From positions 1,798,001-1,862,000 of the forward strand of contig CM125795.1 in the NCBI GenBank assembly GCA_052171275.1: a DNA stretch of 64,000 nucleotides. The letters are read 5' to 3'. The notes under the pieces are model-generated. The model saw nothing but the letters and a program-made list of their open reading frames with translations. It was not told where the DNA came from and ran no database searches. Source of the stretch: Arsenophonus sp052171275. Lineage in GTDB: Bacteria; Pseudomonadota; Gammaproteobacteria; Enterobacterales; Enterobacteriaceae. Shown here piece by piece: positions 31,796-47,413 of this stretch (positions are counted from its first letter, which is position 1; each line of letters opens with the position of its first letter). The position numbers were made by a program, and so were the translations under genes.

Positions 31796-34700
31796 TTTAA
31801 CTCCTAAAATAAAAAATTCAGATTACATAAAAAATTCAACTATTATAATCTGTTTTAATCTTCATAATTCTTATTTCATTAACTCAAATTATAAGTGAGA
31901 TGTTTTTAAAAATCGTTTTATTTAAGTTATAATACAAAATTATTTTAATACTTACTTTTACCTTATAATATTTTGATAATCCAAAATATTAATATTTATT
32001 GATTTTAATAAATAAGCTAAAGAAAAATAATCAATTTTTTATACAAAAAAATAAAATATTTTATTAACAACATATAAAATATTGAGAAAATGTTTATTCT
32101 ATAATATAAATATATTAATGAATATATTGATATTAATATTTTGTATTTTATAAAAATATGTTTATAATATGTATTATATTAAGTAAAATTAGATTAATTA
32201 ATCTAATTAAGCTATTTAATTTTATATTAAACACTTAATATAAGTTATTTTTAATATAATTTTAATCCAAAAAATAATAAAATTATAGATAAATATTGCA
32301 TTAAAATATTATATAAAATTATTTTAAAAGTATAAAATTATTAATTTTAACATATTGATAATTATTTAGTTTAGTAAAAAGTTTTAAAATAGTTTAAAAA
32401 AATAATAATAAATATACTTATATTGATTATATATATTAAAATATTATATTTTTTAAACTTGTCAGAATAATTATTTTCTTCTTTAATTGAAGAAACAGTA
32501 ATAATATAATTTATATTAATAATATGAATTCTATTTAATATAATAATTGTAAAAATATATTTTAATTTAAAAATAAAAATAAAATTAATTACTAAAATAT
32601 ATTTTTAAAACTATATTGATTAATTTAAATTTAATGTAAAAATTAAAATATTAATAAATAATTAATAAAATTATTTAATAAAACAGTTATTTTATTAAAA
32701 CTATTATCTAATTAATTATTAATTAGATAATAAATTTTTATTTATTTTTAGTAAAAAAATAATTTTTAAATCATAAATAAAATTCATATTCATTTATAAT
32801 TTAATAATCATATTTAATAATAACTATTAAATAATTATTTTAAATAAAAATTTATTAAATATAAATCATATTATAATTTATAATATTTATTATTTTATCA
32901 ATAATTTATTAAGAATATTTATTTAATTAAATGAACTAAAACGCTTATAAACATAATTATAAGTAATAATATTAATATTTATTCCATTTATTATTTAAAC
33001 ATCATAAGATTTAAATTGATAATTAATATCAATATTAAATACCATGTAATAAAGTAAAAATAGATCTAATGATAACTAAATATTAAATAAATTTAATTAA
33101 TAATTCTCTTTATTATTTTAATATAAATTAGTTAATCTGTTTAATTAAATTAATAAAGATTTATTGTATTAATCAGTTGTATTTTATTAATAAATTAATA
33201 TTTATACTTGTAATATTTATAATTAACTTATATTTTTAATAATTAAAATTAATAGAATTTTAAGATACAAATAAAATATAATTTACTTTAGTTTCAATTC
33301 TATATGTATTAAAAAATAATTTCTTATAATAATAGATTGAAGTAATAATTAATAAAAAAGTTAATAACATTATTATATTCTAATATATTTTATCAACTTA
33401 AACTTAGATATAGTAAAAAAATAAATAAAAGAATTTAAAATGTAAAAGCCTTATAACTTAAATATCTATCATAATCATTTCAACAATTTTAAGTATTAAA
33501 TTATTTAAAATACAAATAAGATTTAATTTAATAATAATAATATGATTAATATAATAATAAATTATTAACTATTAAATTGTTAATTAAGTATATATTTTAT
33601 ATAGTAATTCAACGTTTTTTCTAGTTTTATTAATTTTAAAAATATTTAAAATATAATTAGATGTAAAATATATATAATTATTTATAAAATTTTCATATAG
33701 AAAATTAATTTTTAAATTAAAAAATTAATTCTATTAAACAATAATTTAATTAAATCTTTATATATTACTTATATAATAAGGCAATTAATAATATTAAATA
33801 AAATTTATTTAATTACTTTATATTATAAAACAATTTTATTAAATTAATATTTAATATATTATTTTATAAAATTGTTAAGTAATAAATTTAGTGAAGATTT
33901 AAATTTAATTTATTATTTAGCTATTTATAATTTATGTAAATATTTGATATTTGATATTTGATCATATCAAGCACTTTAGTTTTAATAAATTTTCCATTTT
34001 ATATAGAAATGATACTAATTCAGGAAATTATTATCATTTCTATTATCTTTATAGATTTTATATATAATTGTTTAATTTAAAATAAAATTCTTATCTTAAT
34101 TTTATTATTTAAAAATAATTAAATAATTATTATATTACTAGATAAGATAAATATCTTTTATAGATAAAAAGTAATCAATATTACTATAAATTAAATTTAT
34201 TATTATTTTATATAATTTTATACTTTATTAATAATGAATTTAATATTATATTTTGATAATATTTTTTCTAAGTAAAAAAAGTTACTTAATCTTTTTTATT
34301 ACTTTATACGAGTTATTTATAATAAATATCTTTATTTATATGAATAAAATTTAGAATAAATCCATATATTAATATTTTTCAAAAAAACTTATATAATAGA
34401 TTTATATAAATCTATTATATAATAAGTAGTATGAGTTTTTATAAAACAAAAATAGCGAATATAGTTTCCTTATATATTTCATTTTTAATGCTAAAATAAA
34501 GAACATCTTATAAAGATATAAATAAATTATGATTATATTAAAATATTTATTTTTTCTATCTTAAAAACTTTTTTATTCAAGATATAATAATTTGATGTTA
34601 TTAATAAGGAGTTCTTGAATAAGAAATATGTCATTAATTAACTTGTTAATTTATTAAAGTTTTAAGCCTAATTATTATTACGTAAAATATTTATATATCT

Positions 34701-37700
34701 AATTATCTGATTTATTATAGATTTTATTTATATAATAAATAATATTTTTATATATCATATAATTAATAAATTATATGATATATTATTTTATACTTATCAA
34801 GTATTGTTTTTATTTTATTATTATTTTTTCTTATCTTATTTTTTAAATTTAAGATTAATAAAATTATTGAATAATAAAAAGACATAAATTTCTTCATTAT
34901 AAATTTTATTATTAAGATATATTCTTATACACAAACTAATTTTAGTTACTAGTAATTTTCTTTCAATCATATGTTTATTTTGTATTTCAATTAATTAATT
35001 TAGTTTTAATAACTATATCTAAATTAGTTTTAAATGAATTCAATAATTCTAAAATTATTAGAGATATATTAATTTATCATATAAAATAATTATAAAAAAA
35101 TTATATTAATTTTTAATAAAAAATTATAAATATGATAAAATGTTTTAATTTATATATTTAAGAAATTGATATTTAATAATAGTAAAATTTATTGTTAACA
35201 TTTTTATAAATTATTAAATTAAAATAATTTATATTAATTATTTTATTAATAGAAATAAATAGAGATAATATATAATCTATTAAATAAATTTAATAAATAT
35301 CATCAAGAAGACTTATTCTCAGATAAAATTATTTAATATAAAATATAAATTCTTTATTAATATATTTATTAAAATAATACTTTTATTATAATTTAATATA
35401 TAATAAGAATTCTTATTTATTTATATAAAATATTTATTTATTGAATTTTATTTTAAAGAATATTAAATATTTTTATGCTTAATTTAATGTAATTTATCTC
35501 TATTTTATAGAACTAAAACAGTTAGTATTATTTTTTTTTAAAAATATTTATTTCTTTAAAAAGTTTTAAAAATTTCAATAATATATTAACCACATAATTT
35601 ATTATTAAGTATTAAATATTGATATTATATATTAATTATTTTCTAATAAAATTATCTTAAGCAATGAGATTTAATAAAGCTTATAATATAAATTTTTTTA
35701 TCTATATGAAGATAGAAATAATATTAAAATTATGAACTTGAATTATTATCAATATAAAATTAAAATAATAAACTTTAATTTATTTTATTGATTATTTCAT
35801 AAATATAGAAATGATTGAAGTAAAATACAGATAAAATCTGTAACATTAATAACAATATATTAATATTAGAAATACTGATTCTCTTAAATCTTTTATATAA
35901 AAATAAAAATTCAATATTTAATTATAACTTTTATTTAAGAAATAATTATTATTTTATAATTAATTTATTATTAAATATTATTTTATTTTTCTATTATTAT
36001 ATAACGAATTTTAGTTAATTATTATAAATAGTATACTAAAATAGTATATATTAATAAGTTATTTACATTTAATTTTACTATATTAATAAAATTATAAGAT
36101 AAAATATTGATTAAGTCTGATATGAATAATTTATTTATTAGAAAATATCGAATAGAAATATAAGATAACTTTTAAATATTAGTATTTATTTAAAAATAAA
36201 AAATAATTATAATTAAATATTATAAACTTCTTATACTTAAACTTAAGATCTTCTAAAATCTGATATCTTTTACTAAAATTATAAATAAAATAGAAAGAAA
36301 AATTCTAAAGTAATTAGATACATTTAAAATTAAAAATAAATTAATTAATTTATAAATAATTATATTATTTTTTATAACTAGTTATAAAAAATATTTAAAA
36401 AAATAAATAAAAAAAAATTACATACAAATTTTTAATTGCTAAAATTAGATTATTTATAATATTAAATAAAATTCAAAAATAAAAATACAATCTGATAAAT
36501 AGTTCTTAAATAACAAAAAAAACTGATAATATATCATTTAATTTAATTATATATAAAATTATAATAAATGATTTTGATAATTAAATTAATACTTCAACAT
36601 TACTTTGTTAATCATCAGAATTAATAAAAGTAAAATTACTAATTTTATCAAATTTATAAAAATAATAGAGAAGAAAATCATAAAATTGATAGAAAAATAA
36701 AAAATCAATTTTTTATTTGAACTAAAAAATTGATAAAATTATAAAATATTTTAATATTAGAAGAGTAATTATATATTTACGTAAAATGTCTAATTATAAA
36801 TTAAATGTACATAAATGGATATAACTTCTTTAACTTTTAATAAAAATTATATTGATGCTTAATAAACTTATTTACTAATTAAATCAATACAATATTTTAT
36901 ATAAATCATATTTATATCTATTAAAAATTTAATAAAAAATCTCTTTAATAATATTAAAATTATTTCAAATAACAAACTATTTTGAATTTAATAAATATAT
37001 AAAGATATATATTAATGAATAAAAAATAATTTTATACATAAAAATTTAGTATTATATGTTAATTTAACTATTTTCTATTCTCAAAATTTAAAATATTATA
37101 TTTAATAAAATTAAGTTATTTATATTTAAATTTAGAATTTAATAAATACTATTAAAGTTCTTTAATATAAACAAAACATAAAACTATCTATAATTAGTTT
37201 TATATTTTACAATCTTATACATTTCATTAATTTATAAATTCTGAAAATATATCCATAGAATTTTTGTTTATTAAATAAAAATAAATTTTATATAATTTAT
37301 CTTAATAAAAATTATTATTTTATTTTAATAGTAATTTATGACTATATTTATATTTTAATAGCTATAGTTTAAAATTTGATCAATATTTTAGAAAAATAAT
37401 TTAATAAACAAAACTATTTATTATTTAAATATTTATTTACTAATACTTATTTATATTTAATTTTATAATATAGATACATTCAAATTTTTATTTTTAAATT
37501 TCTTATCAAAATTCTCTCTTATTGTTCAAGATTATTTAATTAAACACCAACTTATTTTATGCGATTATTATCATGAATTTTAATAATCTTTAACAATTTT
37601 AAATAGAATTTATATTCTTATAAAAAATCAATTAAAAAATTGATAATTGTACTCTACTTTGAATTATTTATAAATCCATTAAATCTAATTTATACTTAAA

Positions 37701-40700
37701 GAAATTTAATAATAACATTTATTTAATAAAAAACTAAAATAACTTTAAAAAAGAATATTTTAATGTATCTTACTATAAACTATTTTATAATAGAATATAC
37801 ATAAATAACAATATTAAGTTAATAAAATATAAAAAGTCTCCATTAGAGAAATTTTTCATAATATCTTATTTAGTTTCTATAAATAAGATATCATGAAAAA
37901 ATAAATATATTTATTTTCATTAACTTTTTTTTAATATTTAATTCAATATTTTAAAAGTTATATTTTATCACTATTTCATTAAATTATACTTATTAATAAT
38001 ACAATTAATAAAAATATGTAAACTATATCCAGATTTATTATTTATAATATTAACCGATATAAATATCAATATAATATTTAGTTATTTTAACATTATAATC
38101 TATATTTTTTAATTATTTTTTATCAATTATTTAAATAAAATCGTAAACTAATATTTAATTACATCGATAAATATGTTAAGATAATTAAATATATTTTATA
38201 AAGCTATTTTTATTTGATAATTTAAAATCTTAAAGAAAAATCTAAAACCTTATTATTTTTTAACATTTTTAACTTAAGTTATACATCAACTGTAATATGT
38301 AAAATTATATATATTTCATCTATTAATCATAATAATAAAAAATTAACCTTTTTAAAATTTAAAATTTTAACATTATATATTTTCTTTTTTATTATAAAAA
38401 AGAAATGAATTATTTGATACTAATAATAATCTAATAATATAAATTCATTTTATTTTATATATTATTTATTGATATTTATATCAACGATAATATTTTATTA
38501 TTATTAATAGTTATTAAAAAATCAATTTTAATAAAATTACTTCATCTTATTATATATTTATTGTCTTTCTGCATTATTAAGATATTTATCTTTGATCATA
38601 TAAATAAAAGTTATTCTTTTCTAATTATATAAATGATAAATTTCTATTTTATTATTATAAATAATAATATCTTTAAATTATAAATTAATATATTATATTA
38701 TACAATATATAATACTTTATCTTGAATATTTCAGTATATAAATCCATAAAACAACTTTAATATCAATAATAAAATTATATTCATATAAACTTAATTCTTA
38801 CATATAGATAATTTAATTTATCTTATAATAAATTATTCCTAATCATTAAAAATTATAATTTTAATTTAATAATAATTAAAAACCATTTTGGAATTTATAA
38901 TCTGAATATATATAAAGATATGTTTCTAGATCTTACTTTTCTTTATAAAATAAAAAATATATATGAACAATCATTAACAATTAACGCATAATAATAATTA
39001 TTTAATTTATTTCTCACTATTTTATAAATAAATTTTATTATAAACAAAGAAGTATAAGCTATTTTAAAAAATTCTTTACTTTAAAGAAAATGCTAAAATA
39101 GATTTTTTTTATGATAAAAAACATAAATATTTTAACATCATTAATATCATATATCAATTAAATTAGCAATTATTATTATATTTTAAAATAAATAGTTTAT
39201 TATTTATAATTCGTATATTTAATTTTAGTATTAGATATACTATATGCATATTAAATATTAGTGATATTTTATCATAAATACATTTAAATGCATTTATTTA
39301 TAAAAAATATAAAAGTTAATAGCTTTAAATAAACTAACTTTCTTTAAAGAAAGTTATATAAAATATAGTCATAAAATAAACTATTTTCAAAATATTGAAT
39401 TAATATTTAAAATAATAATAATTTTAATAAACTACAAAGATAATTTTAATATTTTAAAAAATATTTAAAAAATAAACATATAAAATTAACAATAATTAAT
39501 CGTATATCAAATAATGATGAATAATTAAAAAAAAATAAATTTATATAATATCATAATTAAGTTATAATTACTTCTATTTAACCAATGAAGATTTCAGTAT
39601 AATAAATTCTCAAATTAATATTTAAATTATAAAATTCATTTTTTTAAATAAATTTAAATTATTTTAATTTATCTTATTAATGTAATTATAATTAATAAAT
39701 TGATTAAAATAATAACTTTTAAATATTTTATCTAAAAAAATGTATAACATTAATTGTTAATTAAAATTAACTAAAGCAATATAAATATAAAAATAACTAT
39801 TAGTATTATAAAAAAATTAATTAATATTAATTTTGATAATTAATTTTTATTAATTCTTATCGATATAATTAATAGTTATTAAAATATTAAAAAAATAAAA
39901 AGTTAGTTATAAATTTAATCCTGATTAAATAAATTAAGTTTTAATCAGCAATAATTAATTAAAAAAATATAATTTTTATTATAAATTAATTTATATTATA
40001 TAAGAATAATATTAATAAATTAATAAATTAAAAAATAATAACAAAATTATAATAATTATTATTATAAAATTAGTTTCTTATTTAAATATTTTTGATAAAA
40101 CTAAATAAATACTAAAACTTTAGACATTATATCTTTATTATTTAAATAAACTCTAATTAATATCTATTAAATTTATTCTTTCTTAAAAAATAAATTTCTT
40201 TTAAACACTTTCTTAAAAAAATTATTAAGAATATTAATCTTAAATTAAAAAATCATACGTATTGTTGAATACAGTTTATAGCAATTTTATTTCAAAAAAT
40301 TGCAATAAATATTGTCTTAAGTTTCTTATAATACTTAAGCATGTAATATTTTATAATAATATATATCTCTATTTTCTTTTCTGTTAACTTTAAGATTTCT
40401 TTATCAATTAGTTATACTACTGTTTTAGTTATCTATTATTTTTTATTTATATATAAACATTCATAATAAATATAATTAGTTATACTATATAATATATTTA
40501 TATTATCATTAATTAAATAAATTTTATTAAATTTGTTTAATAGTAAAAAACAAATTAATATTTTTATTATTATATGATTAATAACTAATAATCTAATTTA
40601 TTATTTTTATTTAATATTTTAAATATTTTAAAAATATAATTTTTTTACTTTTTTAATAAAATGTAGTATCAAAAAAAATAAATTATATTTTTAGTTGAAA

Positions 40701-42433
40701 GTAAAACTTATTTAAAGTGCAAATATAAAATATATTATAGTATTTACCTAATAATTTTATACTTATTTTAAATTTTACTTTATTATTATTTTACAATTAT
40801 ATTTTTTGTTTTATCTTTTTTTTAAAGATATTATATATAACAATGAAAATTTAAATAAATAGTTAAATAAAATCATTAATATCATTTTTTTAAATAACTA
40901 AAACTAATAATTTAGTTAATATTAAATACTCTATAAATCAATATTCTTTATATTTTTTTATATTTATAAATAAAATAAGTATAAATTAAGATAATTTATT
41001 ATTAAAATAATTTAAAGTAATAAAATTGATCAAGATAATTAATAATTGATACTCTAGAAAAGTAACTTTAAAACTTTATTTTAAAATAACTTAAAATAAT
41101 ATGATAATATATTAAATTGTTTATTAATGAACTGTGGTTGATTTCTATATATTATATATTATATAATTATTAATTATATAATATAATACTAAATATATAT
41201 CATAATAGTAACTAAATTATCTAAATTTTAATCTAAATAAACAAAAAAATAAATGTATTATAAATTAATATTAAATTTAAAAAATAGATAAATACAACTG
41301 AAATATATTTCATTACTATCATAGTAATATATATTACTACATAATAAAATATATAAAATAATAAAGTATTAATATTAAGATATAAAGTAAAATTAATTAA
41401 AGAAAATATTATCAATTTTATAATAATAAATAAGAAAAGATGATATTTTTTTAAAATTTTTTTAATAAAAATAATCATATAGATTAGTAAAATATATTTG
41501 CATTAAAGAATATATCATTTTATAAATTTAATTATTTTTACTATAACTTATATCACTAAAATTAAGTAATGCCATACTATCGTATACTGTATCAAAAAAA
41601 ATAAAATATTATATGATTTTCAATTATTTTATATTTATAAATAAATGAAAATAATTTATGTTTTCTATTTAATATTATAGTTTTAAAAACATATTTTTAT
41701 AAAAAAATCTATAGTTTAGTTAAAATTCAGCTTAAATTAATATTATTATTAATTTAAAATATAGTAAAATAATTATTTTTAAATAAATATTAATTTTAGT
41801 AAAATATTTACTAAAAATAATTATTTCTTAATAATTTAATTATTAAGAAATTTTTCTATATTAATTATTTTTTAAAAAAAGATAATTTTATTAGACTAAT
41901 TATATATAATATATTTAAAAAAAATTTTTAAAAAATTTATTCATTACTAATAGTAACTTAATCAAGTTACACTAATAATCATAAATATAAATTATTTATT
42001 TAATTAATTTAATCAATATTTAAAATTATTATGTAAAAAAATTTTTATAAAAACAATAAGTAATCTACATCGTATGATATAAAAATTTATTTAGAAATTT
42101 TTTGTTTAATAAATAAACACAATTATTTTCTTATAATTTAATATTCTAATATTTGTACAAGAGTATCACTAAAAAATTAATAGTTTATCTATATATTTTA
42201 AAATATTTATATAATCTAAATTCTTATAAAAATAAGAATTCTAAAAAAAGAATTTTTCTCTAATTCTTGCCGATAACAAAAAGAAATATAAAGTATTTAA
42301 ATAAAGATTAATATTTATTAGAATATTATGGATTAATATATAATATTTCATAAATAATATGATTATTATAAATAAATAAATATTTGTAATATCAAGTATA
42401 ATTATATTAATTAATAATATTAATTTTTAAATA
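31796..42433. other. 10.6-kb gene-free region
   Basis: The longest stretch without a recognisable gene. Short frames exist (for example an 81-codon frame at 41233-41478 rich in Ile, Leu, Phe and Tyr) but look like chance translations of A+T-rich DNA. I see no RNA gene. A 34-bp palindrome (34389-34422) and several 12-15-bp inverted repeats are present, such as near 37,862-37,897. A tandem 7-base repeat TATTTGA (three copies) lies near 33,941-33,961. Confidence 0.6.
34389..34422. repeat. perfect 34-bp palindrome
   Basis: TTATATAATAGATTTAT followed directly by its reverse complement, with no spacer. It contains isolated G/C pairs, so it is not a simple AT repeat. No gene nearby. Confidence 0.85.
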
Positions 42434-43030
42434 CTATCGTATAGTAATACTATTTATCATTTCTTTTTCTATCACTTGAATTAAAATATGTATTACTTTA
42501 ATGTGAATTTCTTGGATTCGATCAGCATAGTTAAAATGAGCTACTCGAATCTCAATATCAGCAGTTCCTGTTATTTTTCCACCTTCTTTACCAGTTAATA
42601 TAATTACTTTCATTCCTTTAATTCGAGCCGCTTCGATTGCTTTGATTATATTCCTAGAATTTCCTGATGTTGAAATAGCTAATAATATATCACCCTCTCT
42701 ACCTAAAGCCTCTATATATCGTGAAAAAACATAATCATAACCAAAATCATTACTAACGCAGGAAAAATAAGTAACATCAGAAATCGAAATTGCTGAATAA
42801 CCAATACGATCTTCTCTATAACGTCCAGTTAGTTCTTCTGCAAAATGCATGGCATCACAATGTGAACCACCATTACCGCAAGATAGAACTTTTCCTCCTG
42901 CCTTAAAAGTATTTGATAGCATAATCGCTGCTTTTTCAATCGCCTCAATATTTTCTTTATTATTAATAAAATTTTTTAATGTAATAATTGCTTCTTCTAA
43001 TTCAGAGAAAATAAGCTCCTGATATATCAT
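42434..43030 (-). CDS. gmhA: phosphoheptose isomerase GmhA
   Basis: Converts sedoheptulose 7-phosphate to D-glycero-D-manno-heptose 7-phosphate, the first step of ADP-heptose for LPS inner core. It is a SIS-domain protein with SCGNGGSHCDAMHFAEELTG, DVTYFSCVSNDFGYDYVFSR, GREGDILLAISTSGNS and, at the end, ADRIQEIHIKVIHILIQ carrying the catalytic His. The start is the ATG at 43030: AGGA lies before it and MIYQELIFSELEEA matches the E. coli start MYQDLIRNELNEA. An upstream in-frame ATG at 43060 would add ten unrelated residues. The product is 198 residues (E. coli 192). It stands alone, with 10.6 kb empty on one side and 4.4 kb on the other. Confidence 0.96.
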   Translation of the reverse strand: MIYQELIFSELEEAIITLKNFINNKENIEAIEKAAIMLSNTFKAGGKVLSCGNGGSHCDAMHFAEELTGRYREDRIGYSAISISDVTYFSCVSNDFGYDYVFSRYIEALGREGDILLAISTSGNSRNIIKAIEAARIKGMKVIILTGKEGGKITGTADIEIRVAHFNYADRIQEIHIKVIHILIQVIEKEMINSITIR

Positions 43031-46000
43031 TTTTATTCCTAAAAAAGTTTTTAAAACCATAGAATCATATTAAATTTTATGAAAGAAGTATTAATAGTAA
43101 TTATCTTAATAAGAAATAATCTTAATAAATAATTTTAAATTACATTATAATTAATATTTAAGAGATTGATAAATAAAATTATTTAAATTTTAAAATAGGA
43201 AAATATATATAATAAGATAAATTATCTTAATTAAAAACCAAAATATAATATAAAACTCTACTTACTATTTTATTTATTAACTTTAATTAAAATACCTTTT
43301 AATCAAAAATCAATTTTTATTTAGAAATTTATTATTTATATTTTAATTATTTCTTAATAGAACTATTATTATTGATTTATTATATTATTCATAGTTATTT
43401 CTTAATATAATTAGTTTATCTTTTTTAATTATCTTCTTTCAGATATTATTTATGTACTAATAACAAAATTTTATAAATTTTCAAAAAAATAAAAATTATA
43501 TTAAACTTTAAAAGTTAATTTCTATCTAGATTTTACTTAACATTGATTTAATAAAATCTTATTCCAATATACTACTTTGAAGAATAAAATAAATAATTTA
43601 TTTAAAACTATATTCAAACTATAAAAGAAAAATTCTTTAAAAAATATTGAAAATATATACTATTGGTAATATTTCTTAAAATAGAAATAAATTAATTGCT
43701 TTATTTAATAAATTATTATGCTATTTATAGCAGCACTTTTATTATAATTAAAACAAAAATTTCTAAAATAAACTTAGATTTTTATTTATATTTAGATAAT
43801 AATATTAATATAATAAAATTTTCTAATATTAGAGTGAAAAATTAATTTCTATAATCGTTATTAAGTTTTGATATATTAGTCAGATATAATTATTTTAATA
43901 TATTCATGTTTTTACTGCAAAATATAATTGAATTATATGTTTTCAATTATCAATATATTTACTATTCTAAATTTTCATTATATTAATATCATAAATTTTA
44001 TAGAGAATTTTTATTAAAAAGATTACTTTGAATGTTAATTTAATTAGTTTTTTAAACTTATTGTATATTTTATATAATCTTTAAGTTTTTATTAAATTAA
44101 CTTATAATTAATATTATTCAATATTATTTATTATTAAATATTTTTATATTATATATTTAATTAATTTTAATTTTAAAAAATAATAAAAATCTTAATATTA
44201 TTAACATATTTTACAGTTAATATCTATTAAATAATTAAATTATTCTTTTAATTATTTAATAATATATTATTAAATTTAAATACAATAATCTATTAAATAT
44301 CTTATTAATTATAAATTAATAATTTCAAAAATGAGATTTTATAAAATTATGAAATTTATTCATTTAATAATTTATTATAAATTTCATTATTTTATTTTAT
44401 TTTTTACTTTTTTTTTTCCAAAAGAAATTAATATTGGATTTAGAATTAATAAGTAAATTATAAATAAATAATTTATTATAGTAATAAACTAATTTTTATC
44501 ATATTAGTTAAAATAATTTATTTAAAAATATCAATATACATCAATTTAGTAAAGGCATTTTTTCTATTTTGCTAGAACTATCAATTGTAATTATAAATTA
44601 ATCCTTATTGATATTTAATTTTTAAAAAATTAATGAAATAGATTATTTATATCATATAAAACTAACACTAATTTATATTAATGATAATAATTTAGATTAT
44701 TAATATTAACTATAGATCATTTCTATTATTTATAATGTAAAAATATTAGTAATTATTAAAAATAATTAATCGTTATAAGAAGAAAAAAATGAAAAATAAA
44801 ATTATTATATGTCTTAAACATTTACTAATACAATTATAAAATAGAGGTATTATTACAAAGTAAAAATGTTTATATCTGAAACTTAAAATTAAAATATATA
44901 GATTTAAAATGTTATAATTGATTATATCTCATATAAATATTATATCTTAAAAGCATTATCAATTTATATTCTTTTATCTAAAATATTTATTTTTAACGAT
45001 GCAAAAAAACAAATAAAAATATTAATAATTCTAATAATAATATTTAAATTTAAAATAATCTTCAATTATTTAATTAAATATTTAATAATCTAATAAAAGA
45101 TTAAATTAATTAAAAAAATTTTTGAGAAAATATTTATTAATGACTTTACATTATAATTCTAATACCTTCTATATTTAGTTATAAAAATATATTTTCATTA
45201 AAAAAATTAAAATTAACAATTTAAAATATAAAAACTAAACTTAATCTTATCAAGATGATAATATATCATCACTCAACTAAAATAATAGATTATTAATATT
45301 AATTTCATTAAAATTTGATAAATAGATTATTATCTATAATATTTATAATAATATTTAATGTTAATTATTTTTAAATATTTTGATAAAATTTCATAATATT
45401 TAAATTTATTATTTTAGATAATTAATGATTATTTCAACGTTAGATTAGTAAAAATTATTAATGTTAAAATTTAGTAAAACATTATATTATGCAAATGATA
45501 ATAAAATTAACAATAAAGATATTTTATTGTAATTAGAATAGTTGTTTTTCTGAATAAATAATTATTTGAATAATTATTTATTATTAATTAATAAATAAAT
45601 TAATAACAATAATTGTATTATATTAAATTATTTTATTTTAGAGTTGTAATTAGATTAATATTAATAATGATAATTATTTTTAATTTTTTATATTAAATAT
45701 TTTGATATAACATATATTTAATAATAAATTTAAATAGATATTCCACTTAATAATATTATATAAGAAAATATATATTAAATTTTTAATATTCTGTAATTAT
45801 GATAAAAATTATTTGTAAGTTTCTATAAAAAATTAGTTAAATAATTACTTAATTTAATCTTAAATAAATTTAAACTATTGGAATAAAGACTTTATTAATT
45901 TAATTATATATTATTATTTTAATATTTATTAGATAAAATCTTGATCTTGAATATTATTCATTTTATTTTTTTTAATAAATTTAAAGAGACTTAAATAAAA

Positions 46001-47413
46001 TAAGATAAATTAATATAATTTAATTATATTTTAGTAATTTAAAATTTAAAGATTTTTGTCTGAAAAAATTTTCTAGAATAGATCTCATATTACTATAATT
46101 TTTGATTAATAAATTAATCATATAATTTAATATAAATATCTTATTTAATAATAAGATAAAATAAAAATATTAAATAAGATTTAATTTTAATTTTAATTAA
46201 ATTTTATTTAATAAAATCAACAACAAACAAAAAATAATAAAATTTATTAATTAATATTAAATAATATCTTTAATTATTTATTTATAAAAAATAATGTTAT
46301 TCCATTTATATTTTATTTTATTTATAATAAAATAAAATATAAATAACAGATTAGATTATTTATATAAATATAAAATAATAATTTCTGTGAAATTTTACGA
46401 TATAAAATAAATATTAATAGAACTAATAAATTATTTAATAATAAAAATATTTTTATAAGATATAATTAAATTATTAATAAATAAAAAATTATTAAGTATT
46501 TAATTATATTGATGTTTCATCTTGAAATAATACTATTGTTTATTTAGTGCCTTCAATATTAATATTAAAATAATAATTTATAAATAATTTTATTATCTTA
46601 TTAATCATAAATTAATTATAATCTAATTTATTATGGATAAAATTTATAAGCATATAATCTATGGAAAATCTGACTATTTTCTTTTAAAATATTATCTATG
46701 ATAATGTAAATTATAATAAAATAATTAAAATAATTACTGATAATTAAGTTTATTAAACTTTCAAATAGTTATATAAATTAACAATTTAATTAATTAATAA
46801 TAATTAAATTTTTATATATTAAAATATTTAATATATTTTTTAAAAAAATAAAAAATTTAGTTAAGCATTTAATTATCATAAATAAAAAAACAATTTTAAA
46901 TCTCTTAATACAAATAAGTTATTTTATAAGAAAATAAAATTTATTTTTCAAAAAATAATAAACTTTACAGTCACGAATATTATATTATTTTTGTTTAAAC
47001 TGTTTAATGTTGAATTAAGTTTTACATTTTTAGTAAAAATAATAACAATGATAAAGTATCATTTATTTATGCTTAAAAACATATAATGAAAATCAAAATT
47101 TTCTTAATTTGTTTAACAATATCTATTTAAATTTAATATAAGAAGAAAGATGGATACATTAAGTATTAATATTTATTGTTAAATATAATTAAATATAAAT
47201 TATCTCGTTTTATTTTATAAATAAAATCTATTTATTTACTAACTTAATAAAATTAATTTATTTTAACTCAAATTATGATAACAATTAATTATTAATTAAA
47301 TAATATCCTAAATATCTCTACTAAGAGAATTGATACTTAAAAATAGAAATAACTATATTAACTATAATTATATTATTATAAATTTGTTTTAGCAATTTTG
47401 ATAAGGAGATAAA
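43031..47413. other. 4.4-kb gene-free region upstream of gshB
   Basis: No intact gene. In E. coli rsmE precedes gshB. The frame ending just before gshB (about 47,316-47,390) can be laid over the RsmE C-terminus with only about five identities in 24 residues, too weak to call. An inverted repeat with 14-bp arms around a 2-nt loop lies near 45,553-45,582. Confidence 0.5.

Noticed and set aside
31796..32050. Mn/pH riboswitch (yybP-ykoY type) upstream of alx
   Set aside because: I could not find the conserved internal-loop motifs; sequence is ordinary A+T-rich spacer.
33941..33962. Short tandem repeat of TATTTGA (three copies), considered as CRISPR- or iteron-like
   Set aside because: Too short, no spacers, no associated genes; simple slippage repeat.
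40281..40305. GCAATTTT...AAAATTGC stem considered as a terminator
   Set aside because: No T-run on either side and no gene ending nearby.
41233..41478. 81-codon minus-strand frame, hydrophobic
   Set aside because: Composed almost only of Ile, Leu, Phe, Tyr, Lys, Asn and Met as expected from random A+T-rich DNA; no ribosome binding site, no family motif, isolated in a gene desert.
47310..47395. Possible rsmE C-terminal remnant before gshB
   Set aside because: An ungapped 24-residue alignment gives only about five identities; not enough in such biased sequence.
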